From CAVXFL01 sp963761015 (GTDB lineage Bacteria > Pseudomonadota > Alphaproteobacteria > Acetobacterales > Acetobacteraceae), in the NCBI GenBank assembly GCA_963761015.1, contig CAVXFL010000020.1, positions 757,730-821,729 of the forward strand: DNA of 64,000 nucleotides, given 5' to 3'. This document shows positions 41,903 to 51,556 of the stretch, one piece after another. Numbering within the stretch: the stretch's first letter is position 1; every line of letters begins with the position of its first letter. Made by a program: the position numbers and the translations under genes. The notes under the pieces are model-generated. The model saw only the letters and a program-made list of their open reading frames with translations. It was not told where the DNA came from and did not search any database.

Positions 41903-42229
41903 TCAGATGCTCTTCTCGACCCACTGCCTGAGCTGGCTCTTCGGCAGCGCGCCGACCTGGGTGGCGGCGGGTTTGCCGTCCTTGAACAGGATCAGGGTCG
42001 GGATGCCGCGCACGGCGTAGTTGTTCGGCGTCACCGGATTTTCGTCGATGTTCACCTTCGCGACCGTCAGGCGGCCGGCGAAGTCGCGCCCGATCTCCTC
42101 GAGCGAGGGCGCGACCATCTTGCACGGGCCGCACCATTCCGCCCAGAAATCGACCAGCACCGGCTCCTTGGCCTGCAACACGTCGGTCGCGAAGCTGTCG
42201 TCGGTGACGGCTTTGGTGTTCTCGCTCAT
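41903..42229 (-). CDS. trxA: Thioredoxin
   Basis: A 108-residue thioredoxin with the active-site 'WAEWCGPCKMVAP' (Cys33 and Cys36), 'KVNIDENPVTPNNYAVRGIPTL' including the cis-proline and 'ILFKDGKPAATQVGALPKSQL'. It reduces cytosolic protein disulfides. It lies 51 bp downstream of addA on the same strand, an order (addB-addA-trxA) common in Alphaproteobacteria, so it may be partly read from the recombination operon as well as its own promoter. Confidence 0.97.
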   Translation of the reverse strand: MSENTKAVTDDSFATDVLQAKEPVLVDFWAEWCGPCKMVAPSLEEIGRDFAGRLTVAKVNIDENPVTPNNYAVRGIPTLILFKDGKPAATQVGALPKSQLRQWVEKSI

Positions 42230-42280
42230 GCGGCCCTCGATATTTCTCCGAGCCCAACGTGGGCAAGGCGCCGCGCGGGA

Positions 42281-45200
42281 TCAAGCCGGCGGCGGAACTG
42301 CGCCGGGGGCATGCCTGTCCAGCAGCGCGGGCGGCAGGGTCGCGACGCGCGCGGCCTGGGTCCAGACCAGGGCGCAGACCACCGCCCGGCCGGGAAACAC
42401 CGCGCGCAGCACGGCCCGATACGCCGCCATCTGGCGGAGATAGAGCACCGGCGTCTTCGCCACCGCGCGCGGCGGATCGCGATTGGTCTTGTAGTCGGCG
42501 AGCAGAACCGTCTCCGGCAGCACCGCGAGCCGGTCCACCAGGCCGCCGATAACATGTCCGGCCACCACACCGGTCAGCGGCACCTCGGCACGGCTGCCGG
42601 GGCCGAACAGCGGCGCCAGTTCGGGGTGGCGCAGAATCGCCATGACTTCGTCGGCCAGCATCGGGGCGTCGGCGCCGGCCAATCCATTGCCGGGCCGGGC
42701 GAGGAATTCGACGGCGGCATCGCGTTGCGCGTGCGCCGGCAGGTCGGGCAGGTGCTGCAGCAGGGCGTGTAACAGCTGGCCGCGTTTCAGTCGCAGCATC
42801 GATTTTTCCCGCGCGGCCAGCGGCGAGGCGGCGTGTGGAACCGGGCCGAGCGCCGCGCCTTCCGGCCGGCTCGGCGCCAGCGGTTCGGGCAATTCCGGTT
42901 CCGTCGGGGGTGGCGCGGCCCGCCAGTCCGGCGCGCGGCCAGCCCAGTCCGGAAGAGCAACGGCGGGCGCGGCGGCGTGCTCTTCCCGCGCCGTCGGCGC
43001 AATCCGCTGCTCGGAGGCGATGCGCAGGATCTCGCCCGGCCAGGGCAGTCCGACCGTTTCGGCCGCCATGGACCCGACCCTGAAATCGGCCGGGCCGCCG
43101 TTGCGCAACCGCTCGAACCCGCCTTGCACCGAGTTGTACCAGCACGCCTCCGGGGTGGCTTGCCGGGGCTGCCAGCCGCAGACGACCAGGCGATCCTCGG
43201 CGCGGGTCAGCGCGACATAGAGCAGCCGGTTGTGCTCCTGCATCCGGCGGGCCTTCGCGCGCTCGCGCAGCCGGTCGGCCGCGGCGCAGCGGAAGTCCTT
43301 CCGGGGCACCCAGATCGGCACCTCGGCGCCGCTGGCCTGGTCCTTGCACCACAGCAATTCGTCGCGTTCGGGCGGCAGCGCGGTGGTGTCGGGCAGGATC
43401 ACCAGCGGCGCTTGCAGCCCCTTCGCGCCGTGCACCGTCATCACCCGCACGGCGCGCCCGGCGCCCTCCGGCTCCCGCTTCACCTCGGCGGCCGACCGCC
43501 GCACCCAATGCACGAACCCTTGCATCGACGGTGGGTTGGTCAGCACGAACCGCAGCGCCGCGTTCAGCAACTCGTCGACCGGCTCGGCCGCTTCCGGGCC
43601 GAGCCGCGCGAGCAGCCGAGCCCGGCCGCCGAGCGGACCCAAGGCTTCCGCCAGCAAGGCGTGCGGCGTGGCGTAGTCGACACGGCCGAACAGGGCCCGC
43701 AGAAAATGCCAAGCCGCCTCCCATTCAGGCCGTTCCGCCGAGCGGCGGCGCAGCTCGTCCCACAGCGTGCCCTGCCGGAGTGGCGCCAGGGCCAGCAGAT
43801 CGTCGTCGGCCAGGCCGCCCAGCGGGCTGGTCAGCACGCAGGCGAGCGAGAGATCGTCCTCGGGCAGCAGCAGCACGTCGCAGAGCGTCAGCAAGTCGGC
43901 GACCGCCGGCTGTTCGGTCAACAGCAGCCGGTCCAGCCCGGCGACCGCTACGCCGCGCGACTTCAGCGCCCGCACCAGGGCGCGGGCGAATTCGTTGCGC
44001 CGCCTGACCAGGACCAGCACGTCGCCGGGCGCGAGCGCCCGTCCGCGGCTTTCCAGCATGACGCCGCCTTGCGTCTGGCACGCGATCCACCCGGCCAGCG
44101 CATCGGCCAGAAGCTGCGGCGCGCTGGTTTCCGTGCGCGGATAGTCGCGCGGCACCGTCCAGGGCGCCGGGTCCTGTTGCGCCGGCCTCGGCGCCAGCGG
44201 CCAAAGCTCGACCGCGCCGGCATGACCCGCCCGATCCGGGAAGTGCCGCAACGTCGTTCCGCATTCCACCACGCCGTCGGCGGCCACCGGATCGGCGAAG
44301 ACGTGATCCACCAGCGCCAGCACTGGGCTGGTGGAGCGGAAGGAGACGTCCAGCGTCACGTCGCGCCAGCCCCGGCCCGCTTCCTCGACCTGCGTGCGCA
44401 CGAGATTGCGCCAGCGGTCGAACTCGTCCGGCTCGGCGCCCTGGAAGGAGAAGATCGACTGCTTGCGGTCGCCGACCGCGAACACCGTGCGATTGGCCAC
44501 GCTTGCGCCTTGCCCGGCGAAGAATTCCTCGGTCAGCGCGCCGGCGATGCGCCACTGCTCCGGCGCGGTGTCCTGCACCTCGTCGAGCAGCAGATGGTCG
44601 AGCCCGCCATCCAGCTTGTACAGCACCCACGCGACGCCGGCATCGCGCAGCACGGCCGAGGTGTGGGCGATCAGGTCGTCGTAATCGAGCAGCCCCGACG
44701 TGTGCTTGCGTGCCTCCCAGGCACTGGCGACGGGCGCGGCGAGCGACAGCAGCGCCGCCGAGATCCGCGCCAGCCGCAGGGTGCGGCAGCGATCGGCGAG
44801 CGCGACAACCCTGTTCTGCTCCGCAAGCAGCGCCTCGCGCAGATCGGGCCGCAACTTGTGCAGCGCGTCGTTGACGAGTGTGCTCGGGGCGGAGGGGGTG
44901 CCGTCCGCCCGATGGAAGCAGGCAACCCATTCGTCCCAGGCCGCGACGCGTTGCGCGTCGTCGCGCGCCAGCCACCGCAACATGCGATCACAGCGTTCGC
45001 GAACGCCGGCGGCGGTCAATCGGTGCGCGGCGATTTCGCGAAGCGCCCCGTGAAGCGCCGACGCGGCAGGCCAGTTGACCTCGCTCCCGAGCAGTTCGTG
45101 CTCGCTCGCCGCTACAACGCCCAGCGCGCGCCGCTGCGCCTGCTCGCCGGCCGCGCAGGCGGCGAGCAGGCGGTCGCGTTTCCCGCGCAGGTGTTCCACC

Positions 45201-45775
45201 AAGGCGGCGAACTGCGCGGGGGAGGCGAGCGGCGCCACCACATCGAGCGCCGCCCCGGCCTGATCGGTGTGCGTCTCGGCCAGCGCCGCCTCGCGCGCCG
45301 CGGCCAGTCCAGCGGCGGCATCGGCGTCCTCGATCACCCGGAAATGCGGCGAAATCCCCGCTTCGAGCGGGAAGCGTCGCAGCAGCGCCTGGCAGAACGC
45401 GTGGATGGTGCCGATACGCATTCCGCCCGGCAGATCCAGCACCCGCGCGAACAGCCCCCGCGCCGCGTCGCGCACCCGCGGGTCCGGCGCGAGCTGAAGC
45501 TGGCGCAGTTCCTGGTCGAGCTTGGCGTCGTCGCTGGTCACCCAGCGGCTGAGCACGCCGCGGAGGCGGAGGTTCATCTCGGCCGCCGCCGCCTTGGTGA
45601 ACGTCAGGCATTGAATGCGCGCGGGATCGGCGCCGCCGAGCATGAGCCGCAGCAAGCGATCGGTCAGCAGCTTGGTCTTGCCCGATCCGGCCGAGGCGGC
45701 GACGAAGGTGCTGACCGCCGGGTCCGAGGCGCGGCGCTGCTCGTCCTCGGCGCGATCGCGCGGCAGCAGCATCAT
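42281..45775 (-). CDS. addA: Double-strand break repair helicase-nuclease AddA
   Basis: The 1,164-residue subunit is a UvrD/Rep-type SF1 helicase fused to a RecB-family nuclease. It has Walker A 'VAASAGSGKTKLLTDRLL' (about 25-42), 'IQCLTFTKAAAAEM', Walker B 'LLLDEVQDTAPEQW', 'FAVGDRKQSIFSFQGA', 'VMTVHGAKGLQAPLVILP' and 'RLLYVALTRAEDRLVVCG'. The C-terminal nuclease motif is 'VLLADYKTNRDPP' (Asp/Lys catalytic). With AddB it resects broken ends at Chi-like sites for RecA loading. It starts exactly after the addB stop. Its length fits alphaproteobacterial AddA. Confidence 0.96.
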   Translation of the reverse strand: MMLLPRDRAEDEQRRASDPAVSTFVAASAGSGKTKLLTDRLLRLMLGGADPARIQCLTFTKAAAAEMNLRLRGVLSRWVTSDDAKLDQELRQLQLAPDPRVRDAARGLFARVLDLPGGMRIGTIHAFCQALLRRFPLEAGISPHFRVIEDADAAAGLAAAREAALAETHTDQAGAALDVVAPLASPAQFAALVEHLRGKRDRLLAACAAGEQAQRRALGVVAASEHELLGSEVNWPAASALHGALREIAAHRLTAAGVRERCDRMLRWLARDDAQRVAAWDEWVACFHRADGTPSAPSTLVNDALHKLRPDLREALLAEQNRVVALADRCRTLRLARISAALLSLAAPVASAWEARKHTSGLLDYDDLIAHTSAVLRDAGVAWVLYKLDGGLDHLLLDEVQDTAPEQWRIAGALTEEFFAGQGASVANRTVFAVGDRKQSIFSFQGAEPDEFDRWRNLVRTQVEEAGRGWRDVTLDVSFRSTSPVLALVDHVFADPVAADGVVECGTTLRHFPDRAGHAGAVELWPLAPRPAQQDPAPWTVPRDYPRTETSAPQLLADALAGWIACQTQGGVMLESRGRALAPGDVLVLVRRRNEFARALVRALKSRGVAVAGLDRLLLTEQPAVADLLTLCDVLLLPEDDLSLACVLTSPLGGLADDDLLALAPLRQGTLWDELRRRSAERPEWEAAWHFLRALFGRVDYATPHALLAEALGPLGGRARLLARLGPEAAEPVDELLNAALRFVLTNPPSMQGFVHWVRRSAAEVKREPEGAGRAVRVMTVHGAKGLQAPLVILPDTTALPPERDELLWCKDQASGAEVPIWVPRKDFRCAAADRLRERAKARRMQEHNRLLYVALTRAEDRLVVCGWQPRQATPEACWYNSVQGGFERLRNGGPADFRVGSMAAETVGLPWPGEILRIASEQRIAPTAREEHAAAPAVALPDWAGRAPDWRAAPPPTEPELPEPLAPSRPEGAALGPVPHAASPLAAREKSMLRLKRGQLLHALLQHLPDLPAHAQRDAAVEFLARPGNGLAGADAPMLADEVMAILRHPELAPLFGPGSRAEVPLTGVVAGHVIGGLVDRLAVLPETVLLADYKTNRDPPRAVAKTPVLYLRQMAAYRAVLRAVFPGRAVVCALVWTQAARVATLPPALLDRHAPGAVPPPA

Positions 45776-48700
45776 TCAGTCCTCGCCCGCCTCGGCCCAT
45801 TCCGCGACGCGCGCGAGCTGCGCGTAATCGGAGAAACGCGGCGCGCGGTCCGGATGCGGCTGGGCGAGATAGGGCATCGCGGGGTCGCCGAAGCGGCCGA
45901 TCAGGGCGGCGAGGCAGGTCGTCGCCTGCGCGACCGCCGCCGCCGTCTTCATCGCATCGCCTTTGAAAAGCGTGCAGACATCGCCGGCCTGGAAGGCGCC
46001 GGTCAGCTTCCAGTAGGAAAGCTCGCTCGCCTCGCCCTGGAAGTGCGCGCCGAACGCGCCGCCGCGCGCCATCGCCGCTTCCAGCAGCAATTGCGGGGCC
46101 AGCCCCGATTCGGCTTCGTCGAGCGTCGGCACGCGGCCGGTCTTGTAATCCAGGATCGTCAGCGAACCGTCGGCGCGCCGCTCGATGCGGTCCGGCCGTC
46201 CGGCCAACGCGAAGGGCTCGGTGCCGGGCACGGCCCAGAGGCCGGTCAGCTCCGAGCCCAAGCGCGCGGGCGCGTCGCGGCGGCGCTCGGTCTCGATGCC
46301 GGCGATCCAGTCGGCCATGCGCGCGAGCCGGGGCGCCCACCAGGCCGCGACGGCCGGATGCAACCCGCGCTGCTGCAGGCGGGCGAACATGAAATGCCGC
46401 AACCGCGCCGCCGGGTCGCCCGGCCAGACGCGCCGCGCTTCCTGGACGAAGGCGTGCAGCGCCTCGTGTACCAGCGTACCGAAATCCGCCGGCTCGGTCG
46501 GCTGTTCCGGCGGATCAAGTCTTTTGAGCTTCAGCACATGCTTGGCGTAGATGGCGTAGGGATCGCGCTGCCAGGTTTCGATCTCGGTGACGCTCAACCG
46601 GCGCGGGCGCAAGGCGACGGGCGGAGCGGGGCGCGGCGGTGGCGCGGTGATCGGCGGGCCGCGCGGCTGATCGAGTTGCCGCACCCACTCGGCTGCTTGG
46701 TGCGGCGGCAGGGCGGTTCCTTGTCCCGCCAGCATGGCATCCAGGCGGGTGAGCCAGCGGGCCGGAACCGCGGGCGCGCCATCGCGCCGGCGGGGACAGG
46801 ACAGCACGACCTGCTCGGCGGTGCAGCAGGCCATGACGAAATCATGCGCCGCCTCGCCGACACGCTGCTCCGGGCTTGGCAGGCCGACCCGCTTGCGCAT
46901 GGGGCGGCTCATCCACGGGCCGGGATCGGTCGCGGGCGGCCAAACGCCTTCGACCAGGCCGCCGAGCACGACCAGGTCGACGGCCTGCAACCGTGCTTCC
47001 AGCAAGCCCCAGATGAACACGCGCGGATGTTCGGCGCCGCCGCGCCCGCGCAGCGCGCGCCGGCTGCGCACGACCGCGCCCTCCAGCACCGCGTCGAGCA
47101 GACCGGGCAGGATGGTCGGCGGCTGGTCGGGAACCACCGGAAGCGCCGCCTGGACCTCGGCAAGCAAATTCGCGAGCGCCTCGCCCTCCTCCATGGCCCA
47201 GAGCCGGGCGGCGCCGGGCTCCGTGTCCGTGGCGGCGAGCGCTTCGGCCGATTCGATGAGCGCCGCCATCAATTCGGACGGGGACACGACCAGCTTGGCC
47301 GCCAGAACCCGCGGCGCCTCGACGGCCGCGCCGGCGACGCGCAACAGCTTCTCGGCGGCGCCTTCGAAACACCGCAGCAACCGCAGCGCGCTCCGTTTTT
47401 CCGCCGAATCGCGGGCTTTATCGAGCGCCAGCCGCAGCCCGTAGATCCCTTCCATCGGACGCGGCCCGCGCAGACACATCAGCTCCATCGCCCGCGCCGC
47501 GGCGCGCGCCTCGGCCGCCGGCAGCCCGGCCGACATGAACGGATGCTTCAGCAGCGCAAGCAGCGGCACCGGCGCCAGTTGCTCGGCGATCGCGGTCGCG
47601 AGTAGCCGCAGAAACACGGCGGGCGGCGCTTCCGCCAGGTTTTCGCCCGCGCTGTCGTCGGCGACGACCCCGAAGCGCAGCAACTCCGCGGCGACCCGGC
47701 CGGCAAGTGCGCGATCGGGCGTGACCAGCGCCGCCCGCTTGCCCGGGGTCCGCAAGGCGTCGCGCAGGATCAGCGCGATGGCGACCGCCTCTTCCTGCTG
47801 GTCGGCGGCATCCAGGCGGTGCAGGCCGTCGACCGCGACGGATTTTTTCGGCTCACGCCAATGACCGAGCAAGCTGGCCGGCAGCATGGCGCGCCAAAGC
47901 GTTGCGGGTCTGCGGGTCCGCGAAATCCCCCTCTCCCTCGCTGCGGCGAAGAGCGGCAAAGGAGTTTCTTGCGGGACAGGCTCGCGGTGAGCGCCGGTTG
48001 CGTGCTCCGGCCAGTCGCGGGCATCCCCGACCCGGGCACCAAGCCTCGCAAGCAGCGCCCGCAGCCCGGCCTGCGGATGCGACGGATCGAGCGCGGTTTC
48101 CTGGGGCAGATCGCGATCCACTCCCGGCAGGATCACGCGCCCGAGCGGCAGCCGGACGGTGACGCGTAGCAGCCGCGCGACGGCCGGAATGCCCGCCGTC
48201 ACGCCGGCGATCCAGACGGGGTCGTCCGGCCCCTGCCGCTCCCAGGCGTCGGCCTGAGCCTCAAGCAGCGCCACCTGCCGCGCCGCCGGGTCCGTCAGCC
48301 CCTCGTCGGCGAGCCAATCCGGCCAGGCGCGCGTCACGATTTGCAAGAATTTCAGGCTGTGCTGCCAGTGGGCGGCGTAGTCGGGCCCGGTGGCGTCTGG
48401 CAGGCGGGCGGCCAAATCCACGCCCTCGCGCTGCGCTTCGTCGAGCAGCCTGGCCAGTTCCCCGGCGAGCAGCCACGCGCGGTCGGCAAAGCGGGGCGCG
48501 CCGAAAGCGCCGTCCAGCGCCAGGATCATCCGCGCCAGCACCGCCAGACGCCGCGCCGGCGTGACGGCGGGCGGAAGACGCAGCGCCCCGGCGAGCGCGA
48601 GCGGCGTCTCGTCCAGCGCGCCGATCGCGGTGATGCGCGGCAGCAGCAGCGGCCGGCCGTTGCCGACGCGCAGGAACGCCTCGGCCAGCGCGCGGGCCGC

Positions 48701-48826
48701 GCGGCGGGTCGGCAGGAGGATCAGGCCGCGCGCGATCCGTTCGGGGTCGCCGCCGGCCTGGCCGAGCCATGCCGTGGCGACCGAATCCAGAAACGGCGCG
48801 TGCGCCGGAATGGCGAACAGGTTCAT
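45776..48826 (-). CDS. addB: Double-strand break repair protein AddB
   Basis: A 1,016-residue AddB of the alphaproteobacterial type, beginning 'MNLFAIPAHAPFLDSVATAWL' with 'ILLPTRRAARALAEAFL' (inactivated helicase-like start) and 'RLLPLAFT'-type segments. The C-terminal RecB-like nuclease is seen as 'PDRIERRADGSLTILDYKTGRVP'. Partner of AddA: it recognises Chi and degrades one strand. It abuts tsaE upstream and addA downstream without any spacer, so the three are one message. Confidence 0.94.
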   Translation of the reverse strand: MNLFAIPAHAPFLDSVATAWLGQAGGDPERIARGLILLPTRRAARALAEAFLRVGNGRPLLLPRITAIGALDETPLALAGALRLPPAVTPARRLAVLARMILALDGAFGAPRFADRAWLLAGELARLLDEAQREGVDLAARLPDATGPDYAAHWQHSLKFLQIVTRAWPDWLADEGLTDPAARQVALLEAQADAWERQGPDDPVWIAGVTAGIPAVARLLRVTVRLPLGRVILPGVDRDLPQETALDPSHPQAGLRALLARLGARVGDARDWPEHATGAHREPVPQETPLPLFAAARERGISRTRRPATLWRAMLPASLLGHWREPKKSVAVDGLHRLDAADQQEEAVAIALILRDALRTPGKRAALVTPDRALAGRVAAELLRFGVVADDSAGENLAEAPPAVFLRLLATAIAEQLAPVPLLALLKHPFMSAGLPAAEARAAARAMELMCLRGPRPMEGIYGLRLALDKARDSAEKRSALRLLRCFEGAAEKLLRVAGAAVEAPRVLAAKLVVSPSELMAALIESAEALAATDTEPGAARLWAMEEGEALANLLAEVQAALPVVPDQPPTILPGLLDAVLEGAVVRSRRALRGRGGAEHPRVFIWGLLEARLQAVDLVVLGGLVEGVWPPATDPGPWMSRPMRKRVGLPSPEQRVGEAAHDFVMACCTAEQVVLSCPRRRDGAPAVPARWLTRLDAMLAGQGTALPPHQAAEWVRQLDQPRGPPITAPPPRPAPPVALRPRRLSVTEIETWQRDPYAIYAKHVLKLKRLDPPEQPTEPADFGTLVHEALHAFVQEARRVWPGDPAARLRHFMFARLQQRGLHPAVAAWWAPRLARMADWIAGIETERRRDAPARLGSELTGLWAVPGTEPFALAGRPDRIERRADGSLTILDYKTGRVPTLDEAESGLAPQLLLEAAMARGGAFGAHFQGEASELSYWKLTGAFQAGDVCTLFKGDAMKTAAAVAQATTCLAALIGRFGDPAMPYLAQPHPDRAPRFSDYAQLARVAEWAEAGED

Positions 48827-49288
48827 CTACGCCAAGCCGGCGATCCGGTCGGGCCAACCAGACAGCAGCGCCCGCCGCGCATCCGCGCCAGTCGGGGCGA
48901 GATCGACGGTCAGCGCATCGCGCGGCCGCAGTTGGCCGAGGCGATCCGGCCACTCCACCAGAACGATGCCCTCGCGCGCCTCGTCCCATCCGAGTTCCGC
49001 GAGGTCGCGCGAGCCGTCGAGTCGCCAGAGATCGAAGTGATGCACCGGGCCGAGTCTCGTCTCGTAGCTCTGCACCAGGGTGTAGCTGGGGCTCGGCACC
49101 TCGAGCCCCTCATCGCCGGTCAGGTGGCGCAACAGGGCGCGGGCGAATTCGGTCTTGCCGGCCCCGAGCGGCCCGTCAAGCAGCACGGCGTCGCCGGCGC
49201 GCAGCCGTTCGCCGACGCGTGCCGCGAGCTGCTTGGTGGCGGCGAGGTCAGGCAGGTCGCACGCCCGACCGGCGTTCGGGTCCAGCAT
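48827..49288 (-). CDS. tsaE: tRNA threonylcarbamoyladenosine biosynthesis ATPase TsaE
   Basis: The 153-residue protein has the TsaE layout: 'VLLDGPLGAGKTEFARALLRHL' (Walker A, about 40-61), 'VPSPSYTLVQSYETRLGPVHHFDLWRL' split by family spacing, and 'IVLVEWPDRLGQLRP'. It drives the TsaBCDE complex that makes t6A37 on ANN-reading tRNAs. The ATG at 49288 is the normal family start; a long upstream extension in frame is not coding-like. It heads the operon tsaE-addB-addA-trxA and is divergent from the ferredoxin reductase across 100 bp. Confidence 0.95.
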   Translation of the reverse strand: MLDPNAGRACDLPDLAATKQLAARVGERLRAGDAVLLDGPLGAGKTEFARALLRHLTGDEGLEVPSPSYTLVQSYETRLGPVHHFDLWRLDGSRDLAELGWDEAREGIVLVEWPDRLGQLRPRDALTVDLAPTGADARRALLSGWPDRIAGLA

Positions 49289-49388
49289 GGCGGGGAATTT
49301 GCCGCATCGCGCGAGTCGGCGGCAACGTATTCGCCTTGGTTCGTTGCGGAGGCTTGATCCCGCGCGTCCCGCTTCTACGCTGGGCGGC

Positions 49389-50729
49389 ATGGCGGAAGAG
49401 ATCGAAACCGACGTGGCCATCATCGGCGCGGGACCGGTGGGCCTGTTCGCGGTGTTCGAGTGCGGGATGCTGCGGCTGCGAACGGCGCTGATCGACGCGC
49501 TGGATGCCGTGGGCGGGCAATGCACCGCGCTCTATCCGGAGAAGCCGATCTACGACATTCCCGGCCACCCGGTAGTCATGGCGGGCGAGCTGGTGGAGCT
49601 GCTGGAGGCGCAGATCGCGCCCTTCTACGCGCCGCGCCTGCTGGGGCGGCGTGTGGAGCGGCTGACCGGCGCCGCCGGGGCGTTCACGCTCGGGACGGAT
49701 CGCGGCGACATCGTCCACGCGGGCGCCGTGATGCTGGCCGCGGGCGCCGGGGCGTTCGGCCCTAACCGTCCGCCGCTCGCAGATCTGCCCGAGTACGAAG
49801 CCAGCGGCGCGGTCCAGTACCATGTGCGCCGCAGCGAGGATCTGCGCGGCAAGCGGGTGGTGATTGCGGGCGGCGGCGATTCCGCCGTCGATTGGGCATT
49901 GGCGCTCCGCGGCGTCGCGGCGCACATCCACGTGGTTCACCGGCGCGCGAAATTCCGCGCCGCGCCGGAAAGCGCCGCTCTGCTGGACGCCGCGGCTTCG
50001 CGGGGCGAGCTCGACCTGGTGATTCCCTATCAGCTACGCGGCTTGCACGGCGCGGACGGCGCGCTGGAATCGGTCGAAGTCGGGACTCTGGACGGCGACA
50101 CCCGGCATCTGCCGGCGGACCGGCTGCTGGCTTTCTTCGGCCTGTCCACCGATCTCGGCCCGATCGCGACCTGGGGGCTGGAGCTGCACCAGCACCACAT
50201 CCGCGTCGAGCCGGCGACCTGCCGGACCAATCTGCCCGGCCTGTTCGCGATCGGCGACGCCGCGAGCTATCCCGGCAAGCTCAAGCTTATCCTGCAGGGC
50301 TTCAGCGAGGCCGCGATGGCGGCCCAGGCCGCCCATTCCGTCGTGCACCCCGACCAGGAGTTGCACTTCCAGGTACTCGACCACCACCGGCGTGCCCAAG
50401 CTGTAGGCGATTGGGTCAGGTCAGTGGGGAGGCTGATGGGGCTCCTCGGGCCGGCGAGCCGGCGCGGCACGGTTGCGGTGCCGCCCGCCGCTCGCCATGC
50501 CCCCCTTACGGCCGGCCTCCGCCGCCAGGCGGTGGTTCTGCGCGAACGGCCGCTTCTCCGCCGGGACGCTGGAGCCGCCCATGGAGGCGATCTGCCGCTG
50601 CTTCTCGGGATCCATCGAGGCGAAGCCCTGTTTCCCGCTGCCATGATGTTCAGCACGTTGCGCCATGATAATCCGGCCCCTTCTGGTGGAGTTCGGCGGC
50701 TGGCTCAACCAGGGCCGCCAATTGCCTAA
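49389..50729 (+). CDS. Ferredoxin-NADP reductase (thioredoxin-reductase-like), 3' frameshift
   Basis: The body of this protein is a TrxR-type ferredoxin/flavodoxin-NADP+ reductase: FAD motif 'VAIIGAGPVGLFAVFE' (about 9-24), 'GGQCTALYPEKPIYDIPG', NADP motif 'RVVIAGGGDSAVDWALAL' and 'PGLFAIGDAASYPGK'. The family ends in 'ELHFQYSTT.GVP', and that ending is present one frame over: with one G removed at 50372-50373 the protein would read to a stop at 50404-50406 (338 residues). As it stands, it continues about 100 unrelated residues antisense to the KGG stress gene. Electron transfer between NADPH and ferredoxin is expected if Tyr-Ser-Thr-Thr at the C-terminus is restored. Confidence 0.88.
   Translation: MAEEIETDVAIIGAGPVGLFAVFECGMLRLRTALIDALDAVGGQCTALYPEKPIYDIPGHPVVMAGELVELLEAQIAPFYAPRLLGRRVERLTGAAGAFTLGTDRGDIVHAGAVMLAAGAGAFGPNRPPLADLPEYEASGAVQYHVRRSEDLRGKRVVIAGGGDSAVDWALALRGVAAHIHVVHRRAKFRAAPESAALLDAAASRGELDLVIPYQLRGLHGADGALESVEVGTLDGDTRHLPADRLLAFFGLSTDLGPIATWGLELHQHHIRVEPATCRTNLPGLFAIGDAASYPGKLKLILQGFSEAAMAAQAAHSVVHPDQELHFQVLDHHRRAQAVGDWVRSVGRLMGLLGPASRRGTVAVPPAARHAPLTAGLRRQAVVLRERPLLRRDAGAAHGGDLPLLLGIHRGEALFPAAMMFSTLRHDNPAPSGGVRRLAQPGPPIA
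50421..50666 (-). CDS. KGG-repeat stress-induced protein
   Basis: An 81-residue hydrophilic protein with 'GSGKQGFASMDPEKQRQIAS' then 'MGGSSVPAEKRPFAQNHRLA' and 'AEAGRKGGMASGG', the GsiB/Con-10-like KGG pattern of glucose-starvation and desiccation proteins. It is probably disordered in the cytosol. GAAGGGG precedes the ATG at 50666. If the neighbouring reductase ended at its expected stop (50406), this gene would converge with it cleanly, 14 bp apart. Confidence 0.82.
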   Translation of the reverse strand: MAQRAEHHGSGKQGFASMDPEKQRQIASMGGSSVPAEKRPFAQNHRLAAEAGRKGGMASGGRHRNRAAPARRPEEPHQPPH

Positions 50730-50898
50730 AAACGGGGCGCCGGCAGCGCCGTTTCCGATGATTCCGCAAGCATACCCGTGACTTATCCGTTATCGCCCCG
50801 CCGGGCCCGCGCAATTGCCGTGCTCGGCCGTCCCGGCGCATGATGCGCGGCGCAAGCCGGACGGCAGCCGCGACCAGAGCCGACGAAGGAAACAGCCG

Positions 50899-51381
50899 AT
50901 GCGTGCCGATGCCGCCGCAAGCCCGAGCGAGCGCTGGTTCGAGGATTACGTGCCCGGCTCGGTCGAGGAATACCCCCCGATAACCGTCGCGGAGGACGAG
51001 GTGCTCGCGTTCGGCCGCCGTTACGATCCGCAGCCGTTCCACGCCGATCCCGACGCCGCGCGGCATGGTCCGTTCGGCGGCTTGATCGCGAGCGGATGGC
51101 ACACGACGGCAATGATGATGCGCGTCCTGGTCGAGAACTACTTTTCGGAAGCGTCCAGCCTGGGGTCGCCCGGGATCGACGAGTTGCGCTGGACCCGGCC
51201 GGTCCGGCCCGGCGACAAGCTGCGTGTGCGCGTTTCCATTCTGGATGCAAAGCGGTCCCGCTCCAAGCCGGACCGCGGCCTCATCCGCAGCCGGGTCGAG
51301 GTTCTGAACCAGGATTCCGAGGTCGTAATGAGCCTGACCGCGATGAACCTGATCCGCGCTCGCGAGGCCGCGACAGAGTGA
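50899..51381 (+). CDS. MaoC-like dehydratase
   Basis: A 160-residue single hot-dog-fold protein with 'DYVPGSVEEYPPITVAEDEVL' near the start. The R-hydratase motif with catalytic Asp and His is 'FGRRYDPQPFHADPDAARHGPFGGLIASG', partly shown as 'YDPQPFHADPDAA' (about 42-54), and it ends in 'SRVEVLNQDSEVVMSLTAMNLI'. MaoC-family enzymes hydrate enoyl-CoA or act on related thioesters. AAGGAAA precedes the ATG at 50899. There is no operon partner. Confidence 0.88.
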   Translation: MRADAAASPSERWFEDYVPGSVEEYPPITVAEDEVLAFGRRYDPQPFHADPDAARHGPFGGLIASGWHTTAMMMRVLVENYFSEASSLGSPGIDELRWTRPVRPGDKLRVRVSILDAKRSRSKPDRGLIRSRVEVLNQDSEVVMSLTAMNLIRAREAATE

Positions 51382-51556
51382 GTCGATCGCGCGATCGAAG
51401 CGACGGCTTGTATTCCGAACCGTGGCGCGCGGAACACAACGCGCCGAATTAGTAACAGTCCGCGTTTCGCCCCGGTCGAATTCCGGCGCTGAATTCTTCC
51501 CGCCCCGGAAGGACGTCCTATGATGCGACCGAGGGACGCGCCGGCGGCGAGGAAGC

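Noticed and set aside
42833..47605. A 1,590-residue plus-strand frame opposite addA and addB
   Set aside because: It is a shadow of the AddA and AddB frames, which carry full catalytic motifs.
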